DNA of 64,000 nucleotides from Haemonchus contortus (taxonomy: Eukaryota > Nematoda > Chromadorea > Rhabditida > Trichostrongylidae): positions 25,825,897 through 25,889,896 of the forward strand of contig LS997563.1 of assembly GCA_000469685.2 (NCBI GenBank). Direction: 5' to 3'. The translations under genes were made by a program, and so were the position numbers. The notes below the pieces were generated by a model. It did no database searches and was not told the origin of the DNA. It saw only the letters and a list, made by a program, of their open reading frames with translations. Positions within the stretch are counted from its first letter, which is position 1. Every line of letters starts with the position of its first letter. Shown piece by piece: positions 1-10,984 of this stretch.

Positions 1-2650
1 AAAGACCACACTGAGACTGAAGACATTCGGCACAGAATCGGCCAAAGAGAGCCAACATCGCATTGTAATAGTAAACCTGGTGGACAAACAAGGAGAAAGG
101 CACACATGCGAACTACTTGACAGTCCAATGATTGCTACCACAAGGAGCTGTCATGAACTCACTCAAGAAGACATGACATTCATTAAACAACGAGGTTTCT
201 CTCTGTCATCATCACCAGATGACCAAAGTCAAGCACAGATCTCACTCGGATGAGACCACTTATGGGAAATGATGGAAGGCAAAGAATGCAAACTACCATC
301 AGGAATGCACGTAATCGACACTAAGTTCGGACACATGGTCTCTGGGCGACAAACTACTCAAAAACCAGAAGGAGACTGTAACGTACAACAATTACATGAA
401 GAGTTCGATACGTGGGACAACCACTGGCGTATGGAGTCATCAGGAATTGCTGAATACACCGGCCCAGAAAAGCGGAGAGACAAATTGACGAGGAAGAAGT
501 CATGAAAAGATCCAAAGAAACAATTGTCAAAAAAGATGACGGCTACTACGTACGATTACCATGGAAGGATCAACATCCTCGTCTACCCGATAATAAGAGC
601 ATAGCGATGGCAAGACTGAAAAGTCTATTGAAACAATACAACCAGCAACCTCAACTCCTCCAGGAATTTCAAAAGACGTTCGAAAAACAACTACAAAAGG
701 GCATCATAGAGGAAGTCACACCGGAAATGAAAAGGATGACACCACCTGATGCTATTATACACTATCTTGCATATCAAATCGTCATTACACCAGAAAAGTA
801 AAACTACTCTAAAAAGGATTGTCTTTGATGCATCAGCCCATTATTCTGGCGAACCATCGCTCAACGAAGTTCCTCACCAAAATCCGTTAATATTACCGAA
901 CCTCAATGGAATGCTCGTACGCTTCGTGTAGGAAGAATCGCAATGACAGCTGACATCGAAAAAGCGTTTTTGCAAGTACGACTACACGAAATAGACCGAG
1001 ACGCAACGCGCTTCCTATGGATAAAGGACCTATCGAGACCGCTGGTAGAGAACAACATCGTCGCATACAGATTCACCAGAGTGACATTTGGCTTGAACGC
1101 CTCACCCTTTTTACTCGCCGCAACAATCAATTTCCACTTGGAGACATCGACATACGACACTAAAATTGCAACAAACATCAAAGACAATATGTATGTCGAC
1201 AATCTACTCATGACGGCTGAAACAAGGGAGGAAGCACTTCATCAGTATAGAGAAGCCAAGAGAATCTTCAACGAACTCAATATGAATATGCGAGAATTCG
1301 CATCCAATGATCCCGACGTAAGGGCGCAATTTGATGAGAAAGACAAAGGAACATCGACATCGGTCAAAGTTCTTGGAATCAGCTGCAACACTACAAGCGA
1401 CACACTGGTCGCCAAATGTAGCATGCAGCCACTGGAACTGATCACAAAAAGGACAGTTCTGCACACCATAGCATCAGTATATGACCCACTGGGATGGATA
1501 TCCCCACTGATGGTTAGAGCCAAGTATTTCTTCCAGTCCCTATGGACCAAGTCATACAAGTGGGATGACACACTTTCACAGGAAGACCAAGCAACTTGGG
1601 AGAAACTATTCCGAGCGATGAAGGGATTCCACAAGCCCAGACGAGTGGCCAACAAAGAGGAGCAACTTGAACTCATCACCTTCAGCGATGCTAATACACA
1701 CACGATGGCAGCCTGTACGTACATCAAAGAAGATGAAAAACACTGGCTAATTCAAGCAAAGACAAAGTTACCATCACTCAAAACAGTGCACACGATACCA
1801 AAGCTCGAGATAAACGCGCTGAGCATCGCGACACGACTCATGTTATCCACTTATGAAGAACTCAAAAAGACAACCAAAATCAAGGCCGTCCACATTCTTA
1901 CCGACTCAGAAATAACACTTGGATGGTTGAAAACCGTAGGAGAAACCAAAATTGCAGGAGTGCTAGTGGCAAATAGAGTCAAAGAAATAAAAAGAATCGC
2001 AGAAAACCTACAAACCGACGGAACTAAAGTATACTTCGGATATGTAAACACGAAGTGGAATCCAGCCGACTGCGCTACACGTGGACTAAGCGCTGAACAA
2101 CTGATGAACCACTTTTGGTGGATCGGTCCGCCGTTTCTGTCCGAAGGTGCACACAACTGGCCAGCGGAAACAAAGCTCTTCGAACACACACCACAAACAG
2201 TGGAAGTTCTCCAGATCGCAACCTCTACACCAGAAAATGTCGTAATCGATTCAACCCGATTTACCTCAGCGATGAAGCTGAGACGAACTATGGCCAGAGT
2301 GCTCAAATTCATCCAAAAGTCTTCATTCCACCTACCGTCGGTAACAAAAAGAAGAGTCACTGAAACAATCGCTATCTGTGAGAAAGACAACGATCCGAAC
2401 CTCACTACGTCGAGTACATTCAAAAACGCGTGGAGCTGGATCATCAAACTACATCAGAGCAAAATCAACGAGAAAACATTGTCATTACGCCAAAAGCTCA
2501 ACATGCACCAAGACGGAAAAGGAATTTGGAGATGTTACGGACGACTGGGCAAGAGCTTTCTACCAGAAGACGCGAAGAATCCGATCTTCATTTTCCCTAA
2601 TACCACGTTAGCTCAACTGATAATCCGAGAAGCGCATGGGAAATTGCATC
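1..2650 (+). pseudogene. BEL/Pao Pol, 5' part: protease end, RT, RNase H
   Basis: Reading frames at 269-505, 502-801, 749-931 and 943-2650 together cover the end of a DUF1758-type aspartic protease (LPSGMHVIDTKFGHMVSG), the protease-RT linker and the BEL reverse transcriptase. The RT shows IVFDASAHYSGEPSLN, then MTADIEKAFLQVRLHE, and the active-site loop as YVDN. The RNase H/A17-type region follows (ITFSDANTHTMAAC, then TDSEITLGWL). At least two frame changes (near 800 and 935) break the coding sequence, so this is a pseudogene. YVDN in place of YVDD is, as I recall, frequent in nematode BEL/Pao elements and is not by itself evidence of inactivation. The frame runs directly into the inserted LTR at 2651. 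Confidence 0.88.
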
Positions 2651-3134
2651 TGTTACGGTAGGTGGTCTATCGTATGACCCCCGGGGTAGATCGACGCCGA
2701 CCATCAATGGTGTGGTCTGCCTGGACTCTCCGCCACCTCCACGGACAATCGCACCTTCGGGCGGGAAACCCCCTGGTATAAAAGGCAGCCACGTAGTAAG
2801 GTGGGGGGGGTCTTCGTCTTCTACCTGCCGCCCTCATCGCCTTCATCCCCCCCTCGTCGTCGCCGAGTGAATCGTCCGTCCGTCACTGGAGCAGCGACGA
2901 CGGACCTTCATCCCCTACCTGGATCTAGCCTCCACCCGTTCTGGTGTGAATTTCATATTCTCCTTTCTACTATCATTAATAAATATTCCTCGTAATCTGC
3001 TGTCCCTTCAAGCAAAGAAACCTAGGGCCAACCACCCCCTTCATTCGTCAGGCCGCAAGTGAAGCCTGACCTCCGCCGAATTCCGAGGGAGCCCTCGTTG
3101 ATTCCGGCGTGAACGCAGGGGCGGGCCCGCTACT
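2651..3134 (+). repeat. 5' LTR of the Pol-less Gypsy-type element
   Basis: 484 bp beginning TGTTACGG and ending GCCCGCTACT, matched by 7643-8124. It carries a TATA box (TATAAAAGG, 2777-2785) and a poly(A) signal (AATAAA, 2978-2983), giving a plausible U3-R-U5 order. The end is TACT rather than the usual CA. The boundary is fixed by the CATC duplication and by where similarity to the other LTR stops. Confidence 0.92.
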
Positions 3135-3152
3135 TGGGGGCCAAGCCAACTT
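3135..3152 (+). other. Putative primer binding site
   Basis: The first base after the 5' LTR starts TGGGGGCCAAGCC. TGG pairs with the CCA end of a tRNA, as expected for a minus-strand primer site. I cannot name the tRNA. Confidence 0.55.
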
Positions 3153-3182
3153 GGAGTAAGGACTGGGAGCGAGGATCGTTAG

Positions 3183-3662
3183 ATCGAACTCCGACTGACA
3201 CAGCTGTCGTGATTTTCGATCAGGTAGTAGTTAGAGTTAGAGGGTAGATAGTGAGAGCGTCGAACTCCGGTGTAAGCCGTGACTTCGGCAGTAGATCTGA
3301 CCAAAGAGTCGATTGATAGTAGGAGCTAGGATTGAACTCCGACTGGATACTTCAGTCGTGACTTTCAATTGAGCAGAGTTTGAGGGTCGAACTCCGGTGT
3401 AAGCCGTGACTTCGACAAAGGACCTAGCATAGCAGAGTCGATTGATAGGATCGAACTCCGGCTGCATATACAGTCGTGACTTTCGATCGAGTATAGTCTG
3501 AGTGTCGAATTCCGGTGTAAGCCGTGACTTCGATAGTATACCTCATAAAACAGAATCGATTGATAGGAGAAATAGTCTCGATCCGACTGGATACCACAGT
3601 CGTGACTTGCGATCAGGTGAACTGTAGTGGCCAACTCCGGTGTTAGAAGCCGTGACTTGGAC
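3183..3662 (+). repeat. Tandem-repeat leader with recurring stem-loops
   Basis: Between the primer site and gag there are about four diverged copies of a 118-149 bp unit, starting near 3185, 3334, 3452 and 3578. Each has two recurring motifs. One is a GACTG...CAGTC-type hairpin (gctgcatatacagtc is one version). The other is GAACTCCGGTGTAAGCCGTG, whose ends CGAA/TTCG can pair. Position and structure suggest RNA packaging or dimerisation signals, but that role is inferred. Confidence 0.7.
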
Positions 3663-3870
3663 ATTGTAGTGGTTGCTAGTAACTATTACTTGGCAAACGT
3701 AATTATTTTTTTTTCCGTCAATTTTGTGAGCTATTGTTGCCTATCCTCTCATCGACTACGATTTTACCGTGATCGTGTACCGTTATATAATCGTACAGTC
3801 GTTTTTTTGTCGAGATTTACGCCACAACCGCAGATAACCTTAAGCGATACGATTTCCTTTAAGAAGAAGG

Positions 3871-5297
3871 ATGGCGAATGTGAACGAAGAAGAGTTACTC
3901 CGAACTCCGGCGGAGGATGAAGAGATGTTGGACGGAAATGTATGTGACATTTTCTTGAAAATTTTGAAAGGTTGTCAGATAAGTTACTAAGCCACGTGAC
4001 CACTATCGGGATCACTTGTGATAATGAGCTGGCTAAATCAATGCGCACAGATGACCCTAGGAGGGAGACTGTTGTCGCGTCAGTAAGAGAGCAAGTGGCG
4101 TTAGTTAGAGAAATCGCGAAAGCAACACTCGCAGAGATCTGCGAGCTGAGCAAGCCTAAGGTGGCAGAGCGCGTTTTTGAACTTTTGAGAGAAGGTCAAA
4201 TCAGCAGTGTAAGTCAGCTGCAAGAGCACATGAAAAAATGTGCGGCAACTACCAAAATGGTAGAAGAGGCGTGCGAAACCCTTCAATGCCACGACTTTGA
4301 AGTGAGTATGAGAGTCAAGGGGTTGTCGGCAGCCTTGAATGTAGAAAGACGGACTTCCGACGAGCTCCGGCTGCAAATAATTCAAAAAGATTTGCAGATC
4401 GAGCAACTTCGGCAAGAAGTGGAAGGTTTGGGCCAGCGGAAGGCCAATTCACTCATGGAACAGGATAGCGGCAACGAAGCAGCTCAAGGTGAGTCCGCTT
4501 GTAGACCATGTGGTTCGATAGAGACGCAGAATGCTATTAGTGAAGCATTACAGGGAAAGGCCTCCAGGATCTCGATGCCATCGCACCAGCAGTGCTACGA
4601 GACTATGCGGAGAGAAGAATTCGAGCCACGTCGAGGAACGCGACAATTATCGGCCACAGGTGAGCCTATTGAGTTTTCGCTAGGCGATTACATCCGCACC
4701 ATGTCTTTGCCAGAAGTGCAGCCTTTCTGTGGTAGGCCCGGCGAATGCTTCAAAAGGTTCGTAAGCTCCTTTAACATGAAGTATCCCAGGGAGCAATGGA
4801 GAGATTCTAATCGAGTGCAACTATTCCAAAGTTTTCTGAGGAAAAATGCGTTAACCATATTCGAGACACTGCCAAGGGAGGTACGTGAAGGTACCTATGA
4901 CGAAGTGATTGAGGCAATGAAGGCAAGAATGCGCATAGACGGGAATAGTCAGCGCGTGAAAGCTCTAGCTGACCTACGCCTCTTAGCCATGCGACCTGGT
5001 CAGTCCCTCAGCGAATTTTGTTTCGCTTTAGAAAGTCTAGCGAATAGGGCGTACCCAGATATGCCCCCGGGAGCGACTTCGCTGCAAAAAGCTGAGATAC
5101 TATGCAGACAGTTAGCTAGTTGGAACGGTAGCTATTGCCTTACGGAAGCATTGGAGACCAGTACGTGCGACGAGGCATACGAAAAAGTGAAAGAGGTAGC
5201 CCTGAGATTAGAAAGAAGCTTAAAGACAGCCGAAGAGTGCAGATTACTGAATAAAGGCAAGACTGATATTAGGTACAGGCACCGTACCCCTGAATGA
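3871..5297 (+). pseudogene. Gag of the Pol-less element (frameshifted near its start)
   Basis: The likely start is the ATG at 3871. Its frame stops just before 4000, while the main Gag frame is open from 3972 to a TGA at 5295-5297, so a single indel near 3965-3972 seems to separate them. The N-terminal third is rich in Leu, Glu, Lys and Gln and likely coiled coil (around 4330-4430). The centre holds a retrotransposon Gag core with SLPEVQPFCGRPGECFKRF, which resembles the '(L)PEFxxFxGxPxExFxxF' pattern I recall for nematode Gypsy Gag. After the TGA the same frame resumes at 5298 and leads into the zinc knuckle, so Gag and protease once formed one frame. Confidence 0.82.
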
Positions 5298-5366
5298 CGA
5301 GGTGAATCAGGTGGTGACCAGCACCTAGATACGAGCTCAAGCAGCTCGGAAAGAGCAGCAAAACCT

Positions 5367-7436
5367 TTGGTGGATAGCAGACCAGAAAGCGTCCATTCTC
5401 AAAAGAAAAAACGAGAGCGAGATCCACCGAGGTGCTATAACTGCGGTAACATGGGACATTTGGCCAAAGATTGCCGTAGTAGACCTAACCCGCAGCAACG
5501 AACCCCAGCAAGGGCAAATGCACAACAGAGACCTGATGTAGCCTACGCCTCCCTAGTGGAAAAGTCGGTATGCACATCGTGGTGGGAATCTGCGTCAAAA
5601 ACAAGTGAGCTGTTCGGGGAGAAGCCCCTTGCAGTCATAACGCTATGTGGCATCGAAGCGACAGCACTTTTGGATACCGGTTCCTAGACAACCATTATTC
5701 CAGTGAAATTGCTGAAGAAGGCAATAGATAGGAAGGTTGATCTGGATGAATACATTGAGCGCATACCCGGACCAAATACTATAGTGCGAGATGCTTCTGG
5801 GAATATAATGGAATTCCTGGATACTATCAAAATAGCAATAACATTGGAAAACCAAGAAAAATTGGTGCCAGCCTTTGTAGGAAGAAGTCCAGACGAAACG
5901 GTTATTTTGGGCACAAATGCCCTAGAGTTATTCAACCTGCGACTGCTGAAAGGCACCGAAGCAAAAAGTGAGCATATGGCCGCTAAAAGAACTGCGAGCG
6001 TAGCTGCCCAGAATCCAGCACTAATATGTAATATAAACGAAAATGAAGAGCCCATCCGAATTCCATTCGACGCGCTTATCGTAGTTCCCAATGAGGTCGA
6101 AAGTCCAGCAAGAACAACCAAAACAAAAAGAAAGATGCGGCGTCGAGCAAATAGTAATAAGATTGCTTGCAGAGCCACGACGGATGGTATCGACACAAGC
6201 CCACTTGGATTGTTCTTCCGTTGCCCAGGAAGGCACGGTCAAGAAAACGATGGATACAGATACACGTGCACGATTCAAGAAAAGACTTTCAAGGATGTGG
6301 TACCGGACGCCCCAGAAGCAATTGCGAATCTCCGTTTTGATACGATTTTCGGTCTTGCTAGGTTGCTTTCTATATATGAGCATGAGAGGAATGAGGAGCG
6401 TAAACGCTTCCTCATGCTAGACCACAAGTATTGTAGCATCAGCGTGACTGGAGCCCAAAAGGCCTTTTTGTTTTACAAGAAATTCTGTGACCACGTGTTT
6501 AGATCGTTGATTCTCCACGACGGCTCTTCCCTCCGCCTGCCTCACGACGGTGGCACTGGCTGGCCAATAGAGCAACTAAACCAGGCGACCAACGAGGCCG
6601 TTCGTTATGCACAAGCGAACAGCTGGGACGAAGTGAATGTAAAGGAACCGAATACGACGCTGCTTCTCCTACCGGACAGTTTTCGCGCCATCACCGCAGC
6701 TTTCAGAGAAAACGCCTACGTGGAGCGCAGACTCTATAGCAAGCTCAGCGAGGTGTCAGGATTCTTGGAGAGATCAGTCGCCCGGATCTGTGTGCTGGTA
6801 GGCCCGACAACAGACGAGCCTCCTGCTAAACGCGACTGGTGCAAACTTGCTTCATCTCTGGCCACAGCTGCCCGTATGGGCATGAAAGTGATAGCGGTTG
6901 CGCCCCCTCGCGGAGACAGGTCATATATGCAGAACAGGTCCGATTTGAATGACGCAATCGAACTTGCCAAATCTGCAGCAGTACTCATGAAACAAGGATT
7001 AAGGAGTCTTATTCCGGCCATTGAATCGCCAAACGAACCGTCTCATGGACCGGGAGCCCACCCACGAAGCTCGAGCGCGGAGGCGTATTCGAGAGATGTA
7101 ATCAAGGAATACTACGACGCGTTGAGGACGTACGTGAAGGCAGAAGTGGACCTGCCTCCTTTGGAGTCTGCTGCGAAAAGTCGCTCCTCCCGCACGCGTC
7201 TCTATTTCAAACAAAAGAGGCTCGGTGGAAGAGTCTCAAAAGAAAAATCAAAAGCCACCTTTACGCCATTCAGGAATAACCACTTCAGGATGCAATCGAT
7301 GGTAGCGCCAATATGTTCACCCCAAATGCCGATTCTACAATATCCCCAGTGGATGTGCCCGTCAACATCGGCTGCACCCCGATGTCAACATGGAAGAGGA
7401 CGTGGAGCACGTCGTGGGTATAGCAGACCCCAGTAG
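5367..7436 (+). pseudogene. CCHC knuckle, aspartic protease and an extra ~400-residue region
   Basis: The frame starts with a zinc knuckle (CYNCGNMGHLAKDC) and a retroviral-type protease with LLDTGS. A TAG at 5685-5687 falls directly after the catalytic DTGS, and the same frame continues to 7436. The protease C-terminal part includes VILGTNALELFNLRLL. From about 6000 the sequence is no longer a known Pol domain. It contains LLLLPDSFRAI, ICVLVGPTTDEP and MKVIAVAPPRGDR, in an order and spacing loosely like the GDS, G-x-ND and following blocks of SGNH/GDSL hydrolases, and it ends in an Arg/Gly-rich tail (GRGRGARRGYSR). The SGNH reading is a weak inference. With the TAG, the copy cannot make an uninterrupted product unless the stop is read through. 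Confidence 0.75.
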
Positions 7437-7631
7437 GCCCTTAACAGCCCCGTAGGTACCCCACACTAGGCCAATAATACAATGTTTAGGCTATTGTGAT
7501 TTTTGTGCCATTTGTAATTAATATTTTTGTTTTTTGAGTTGACGTTGTTATTGACGTTGTTATAAATGTAACACACAAAGTAGTTCCGTTAGACGCAGTA
7601 CTGCTGAAGCGGCAGGGACGCCGCTTCCCGT

Positions 7632-7641
7632 GGGGGGAGGC
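7632..7641 (+). other. Polypurine tract
   Basis: A G/A run (ggggggagg) sits immediately upstream of the 3' LTR, where plus-strand priming is expected. Confidence 0.7.
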
Positions 7642-7642
7642 A

Positions 7643-8124
7643 TGTTACGGTAGGTGGTCTATCGTATGACCCCCGGGGTAGATCGATGCCGACCATCAAT
7701 GGTGTGGTCTGCCTGGACTCTCCGCCACCTCCACGAACAATCGCACCTTCGGGCGGGAAACCCCCTGGTATAAAAGGCAGCCACGTAGTAAGGTGAGGAG
7801 TCTTCGTCTTCTACCTGCCGCCCTCATCGCCTTCATCCCCCCCTCGTCGTCGCCGAGTGAATCGTCCGTCCGTCACTGGAGCAGCGACGACGGACCTTCA
7901 TCCCCTACCTGGATCTAGCCTCCACCCGTTCTGGTGTGAAATTCATATTCTCCTTTCTACTATCATTAATAAAGATTCCTCGTAATCTGCTGTCCCTCCA
8001 AGCAAAGAAACCTAGGGCCAACCACCCCCTTCATTTGTCAGGCCGTGAGTGAAGCCTGACCTCCGCCGAATTCCGAGGGAGCCCTCGTTGATTCCGGCGT
8101 GAACGCAGGGGTGGGCCCGCTACT
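7643..8124 (+). repeat. 3' LTR of the Pol-less Gypsy-type element
   Basis: 482 bp matching 2651-3134, with TATAAAAGG at 7769-7777 and AATAAA at 7968-7973. It differs from the 5' copy by scattered substitutions and a shorter G run after the TATA box. It is followed by CATC, the target-site duplication. Confidence 0.92.
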
Positions 8125-9512
8125 CATCGCTCAACTGCACACACAATGCTGGAAGTCCGCCAAAAATACTGGATCCCGAAGCTCCGGCAACAGGTGAAGA
8201 AGATCCTAAGAAAGTGCATAGAGTGCCAGAAAACAAACAACCTTCCCTATCGATACCCACCATTAGCCGAGTTGCCTCGCAGACGAGTCGTACGTTCAAG
8301 ACCATTCCAAGATATCGGACTCGATCTATTCGGCCCACTGAGGAGCCGGAATACGAATGGAATTCAAACGAAACTGTACGGATGTATTTTCACTTGCGCA
8401 ACAACACGCCTACTACACATCGAACTCATCAGTGACAACACAACTATCTCATTCATCAACGCATTGCGGAGGTTCATGTCACGCAGAGGAGTACCTAACT
8501 CAGTTACGTGCGACAATGTACCGACGTTTCTCCTGGCAGAAAAATCCTAACCAACGACGATGATTACACACAGCCAGAGGAGCAATTGAACAATTTCATG
8601 ACCAATGCAGGTATCAATTGGATAAAGATTACCCCCTACGCCCCCTGGAAGGGTGGGTTTTACGAAAGACTCATCAAGGACATCAAGTTATCACTCAGAA
8701 GAGCTCTCGGGAGAAGAATCGTCGACGAAGACTCACTAAGGACAATTCTCACAGAAATCGAAGGATGCCTCAATGGCCGCCCTCTGACGTATCAAGAAGA
8801 AGATTCTGAGGAAATAAGTTTTATACGTTCGATTGACTTTATCCAGAAACAAATCACCATCTCGTACCCCATGGTAAACGACAACGATGACACGGAGGAC
8901 CCCAATTTCTTGCCACCAAGAGAAGCGATTCAACTTCGCACGAGGAAACAAGCACAAGAAGCACTACGTTCATCGATGGAAGTCACAAAATCTTTCTGGA
9001 AGCTGTGGAACGACGCATACTTGACCTCCTTAAGAGAGCAGCACCGGAAATACTTGAACCAGGGCAGAAGCACTCCGAAGCAGCCAAAAGAAGGTCAACT
9101 AGTACTCCTCCACGACCCTATCCTTCCTAGGAATACATGGAGGATTGGAAGGATAACGAAACTTTTGCCATCAAACGACGAGGAAATACGACAAGTCGAA
9201 CTCCAGTTACCCAACAAACACACAACTAAGAGACCAATCAACTTACTCATACCTCTGGAGCTAGAACAAGAAGAAAAAGCAGGCCACACCGAAACAATGC
9301 AAACAGCATCACCAAACCCTACGGTTCTCGTCGATCATCCATACGATATCAGACCAAAAAGGCAAAAAACACAACATTATCCTTACTCAAAGGAAGAATA
9401 CCAGCTCAATGTTATTTACCAAAACAGTGGCGGGCCGGGAATGTGCTTGAATCGAGCTCGAGCACCTTTTGATCTACAGACAGTCGACTCGCACCCTGGT
9501 TCCGTCCTTTAA
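8125..9512 (+). pseudogene. BEL/Pao integrase, 3' part of the interrupted Pol
   Basis: Frames at 8146-8550 and 8508-9512 give the integrase zinc-binding tail (YWIPKLRQQVKKILRKCIEC), the catalytic core with DIGLDLFGPL, and a C-terminal part (GKEGQL-like tail, WRIGRITKLLPSNDEE). A frame change near 8530 breaks the core just after TCDN, where the second catalytic Asp is expected. The remaining core (INWIKITPYAPWKGGFYERL) lies in the other frame. This is the continuation of the pseudogene ending at 2650. Confidence 0.88.
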
Positions 9513-10264
9513 TCCGGTTTCTCCCATGGCCTAAAAAACCCATGCCCTTCAAAACTCCCTCGTCTTGCCCCAAAACCCCTCGACTTCTGGAGCCCCTCGT
9601 CGCGCCAAATGCTAAGTTTCGCCAAGGCGCACTTCGACACGCTGACCCACAAATCAGGAGACTCTTGCCGACCCTAAGGTTCAGAATTTCCTCGTTGTCA
9701 TGCACATTTTTTCACAATGTTATTCATGTAATTTGTTTGATGAAATTTCACTTCATTAAGGTCACTTATCTCTCATGCACATCGTTTGAAGTTTTGCTGC
9801 CTAGCAATTACGCTACCTCGCTGAATCAATTCTTATCGGACCCGCATCCACACAGCCGAAGAAATGGATTCAAGCTCATCTACTTGCTACTTGCCCTTAC
9901 CAAAACCATAGGAATCTCGTTTACATTTTGCTCAATTCGCCCGAATCAGGCTAATGTCAGACCTCTATTTTTGAGAAGAAGACAATCATTCTGAGCATTA
10001 TGATTATGTTTGTTTTTCGTTTCGTGAACCACGATGTTTTGAATATTGATAAAAGTTTAATTACCCAAGTTTGAGGAGTCTTCTGTGCTGCGGTTAACCC
10101 GTGAGCTATCGTTCGTTTCGTGTTCGGGGATCGCCTATTAACCAAGTCCCGCGTGGCCAAGTTCAAGAACCAGCACAAACATTATTTTTGATCCAGACTT
10201 TCTGAGTCACCTACTTTCACTACGCAAAGTTTTCATCGCTTCCGTATTTTTAATATTAAGGCGT
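9513..10264. other. No gene seen; probable BEL 3' LTR remnant and spacer
   Basis: No coding signal is convincing here. The first part may be the 3' LTR of the BEL element (candidate start 9440), but without its partner the end cannot be placed. Confidence 0.4.
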
Positions 10265-10975
10265 GAGGTGAAAAGCTGACCGAGATAGCCCGTTCCCATA
10301 TCACCTTCTTGGGTCATGAGATTTCAGGTTCTGTTTATTCTCCCGCCGATCGTAACATCCGTGCTATAAAAGACTTACCCACGCCAACTACAATCAAAGC
10401 TGTCAAAGGTCCTATGGGTGCGGCGAATTTCTTCGGAACATTTATTGCGAATTTGGCTTCGATCGTCTTCCCTCTTTATGCCCTTCTCAAAGATAAAGCA
10501 ACATTTAGCTGGGGTGTGGAACAAGAAGAAGCGTTCCAGCGTCTCAAACATCCCTTAACCTCCAAGCCGTGTTTAGCGTTCCCTCAAGACAAAGAATTCT
10601 TTCTTCACACTGGCGGTAGTCAAAATGCGGTGGGTGCCGTATGCGGTGTGTATTTTAGTAAGGCTCTCTCTGATTCTGAACAGAAATGGAGCCCAACTCA
10701 CATAGAACTGTTTGCTATTGGCAGTGCGTTACGTTTTTTGAAAGCAACAATATACGGTAACCACGCTTATTCTCCGATCATCGCCCTCTCACCTTCCTAC
10801 TCAAGCATAATAAAACTCACGATAATCTCACAAGATGGGTCGAACTTCAAAGTTATTACGTCACTATCGAGTACCTCTTTCGCGTGCCGCCACTCCTCAA
10901 GTGCGTCTCCAAAATGATACCCCCGACACTGATGATATCATTGAGTTCCCGGTCAGTATCAATTCGGTCTTGACC
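10265..10975 (+). pseudogene. Ty3/Gypsy RT-RNase H fragment
   Basis: The frame from about 10276 shows the RT thumb/connection (HITFLGHEISGSVYSP, then FFGTFIANLASIVFPLYALL), followed by RNase H. RNase H continues in a shifted frame near 10830 (DNLTRWVELQSYYVTIEY). The first catalytic Asp of RNase H, usually in a TDAS-like motif, appears as LHTGGS, so the enzyme would be dead. After a short deletion, DTPDTDDIIEFPVSI matches the RNase H-integrase linker of Gypsy elements as I remember them. Palm and integrase are absent. Confidence 0.75.
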
Positions 10976-10984
10976 CCAGCGTTT

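Larger units (their letters stand above)
2651..8124 (+). mobile_element. Pol-less Ty3/Gypsy-type LTR element inserted into the BEL element
   Basis: Two near-identical direct repeats, 2651-3134 and 7643-8124, bound a 4.5-kb interior. The outer flanks carry the same four bases, CATC (2647-2650 and 8125-8128), a target-site duplication. The interior has a primer-binding-site candidate right after the 5' LTR, a repetitive leader, a Gag ORF, a CCHC knuckle, a DTGS protease, about 400 further codons of unknown function and a purine run before the 3' LTR. No reverse transcriptase, RNase H or integrase is present, so it would need enzymes from another element. The LTRs differ at roughly ten places by eye, so the insertion is recent but not brand new. 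Confidence 0.92.
1..9512 (+). mobile_element. Decayed BEL/Pao LTR retrotransposon, split by a nested element
   Basis: A BEL/Pao element enters the window inside its protease and continues through reverse transcriptase, RNase H and integrase. It is interrupted by an unrelated LTR element at 2651-8124. Removing that insert and one copy of the CATC duplication (2647-2650 and 8125-8128) brings the end of the RNase H/linker region next to the integrase zinc-binding region. Several frame breaks show it is no longer functional. A G-rich run at 9424-9437, followed by TGTGCTTG at 9440, may mark the polypurine tract and the start of its 3' LTR. The LTR cannot be confirmed because the 5' copy lies outside the window. 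Confidence 0.88.

Noticed and set aside
1180..1200. YVDN instead of YVDD in the BEL reverse transcriptase as a sign of inactivation
   Set aside because: YVDN is, to my knowledge, common in nematode BEL/Pao RTs; the frameshifts are the real evidence of decay.
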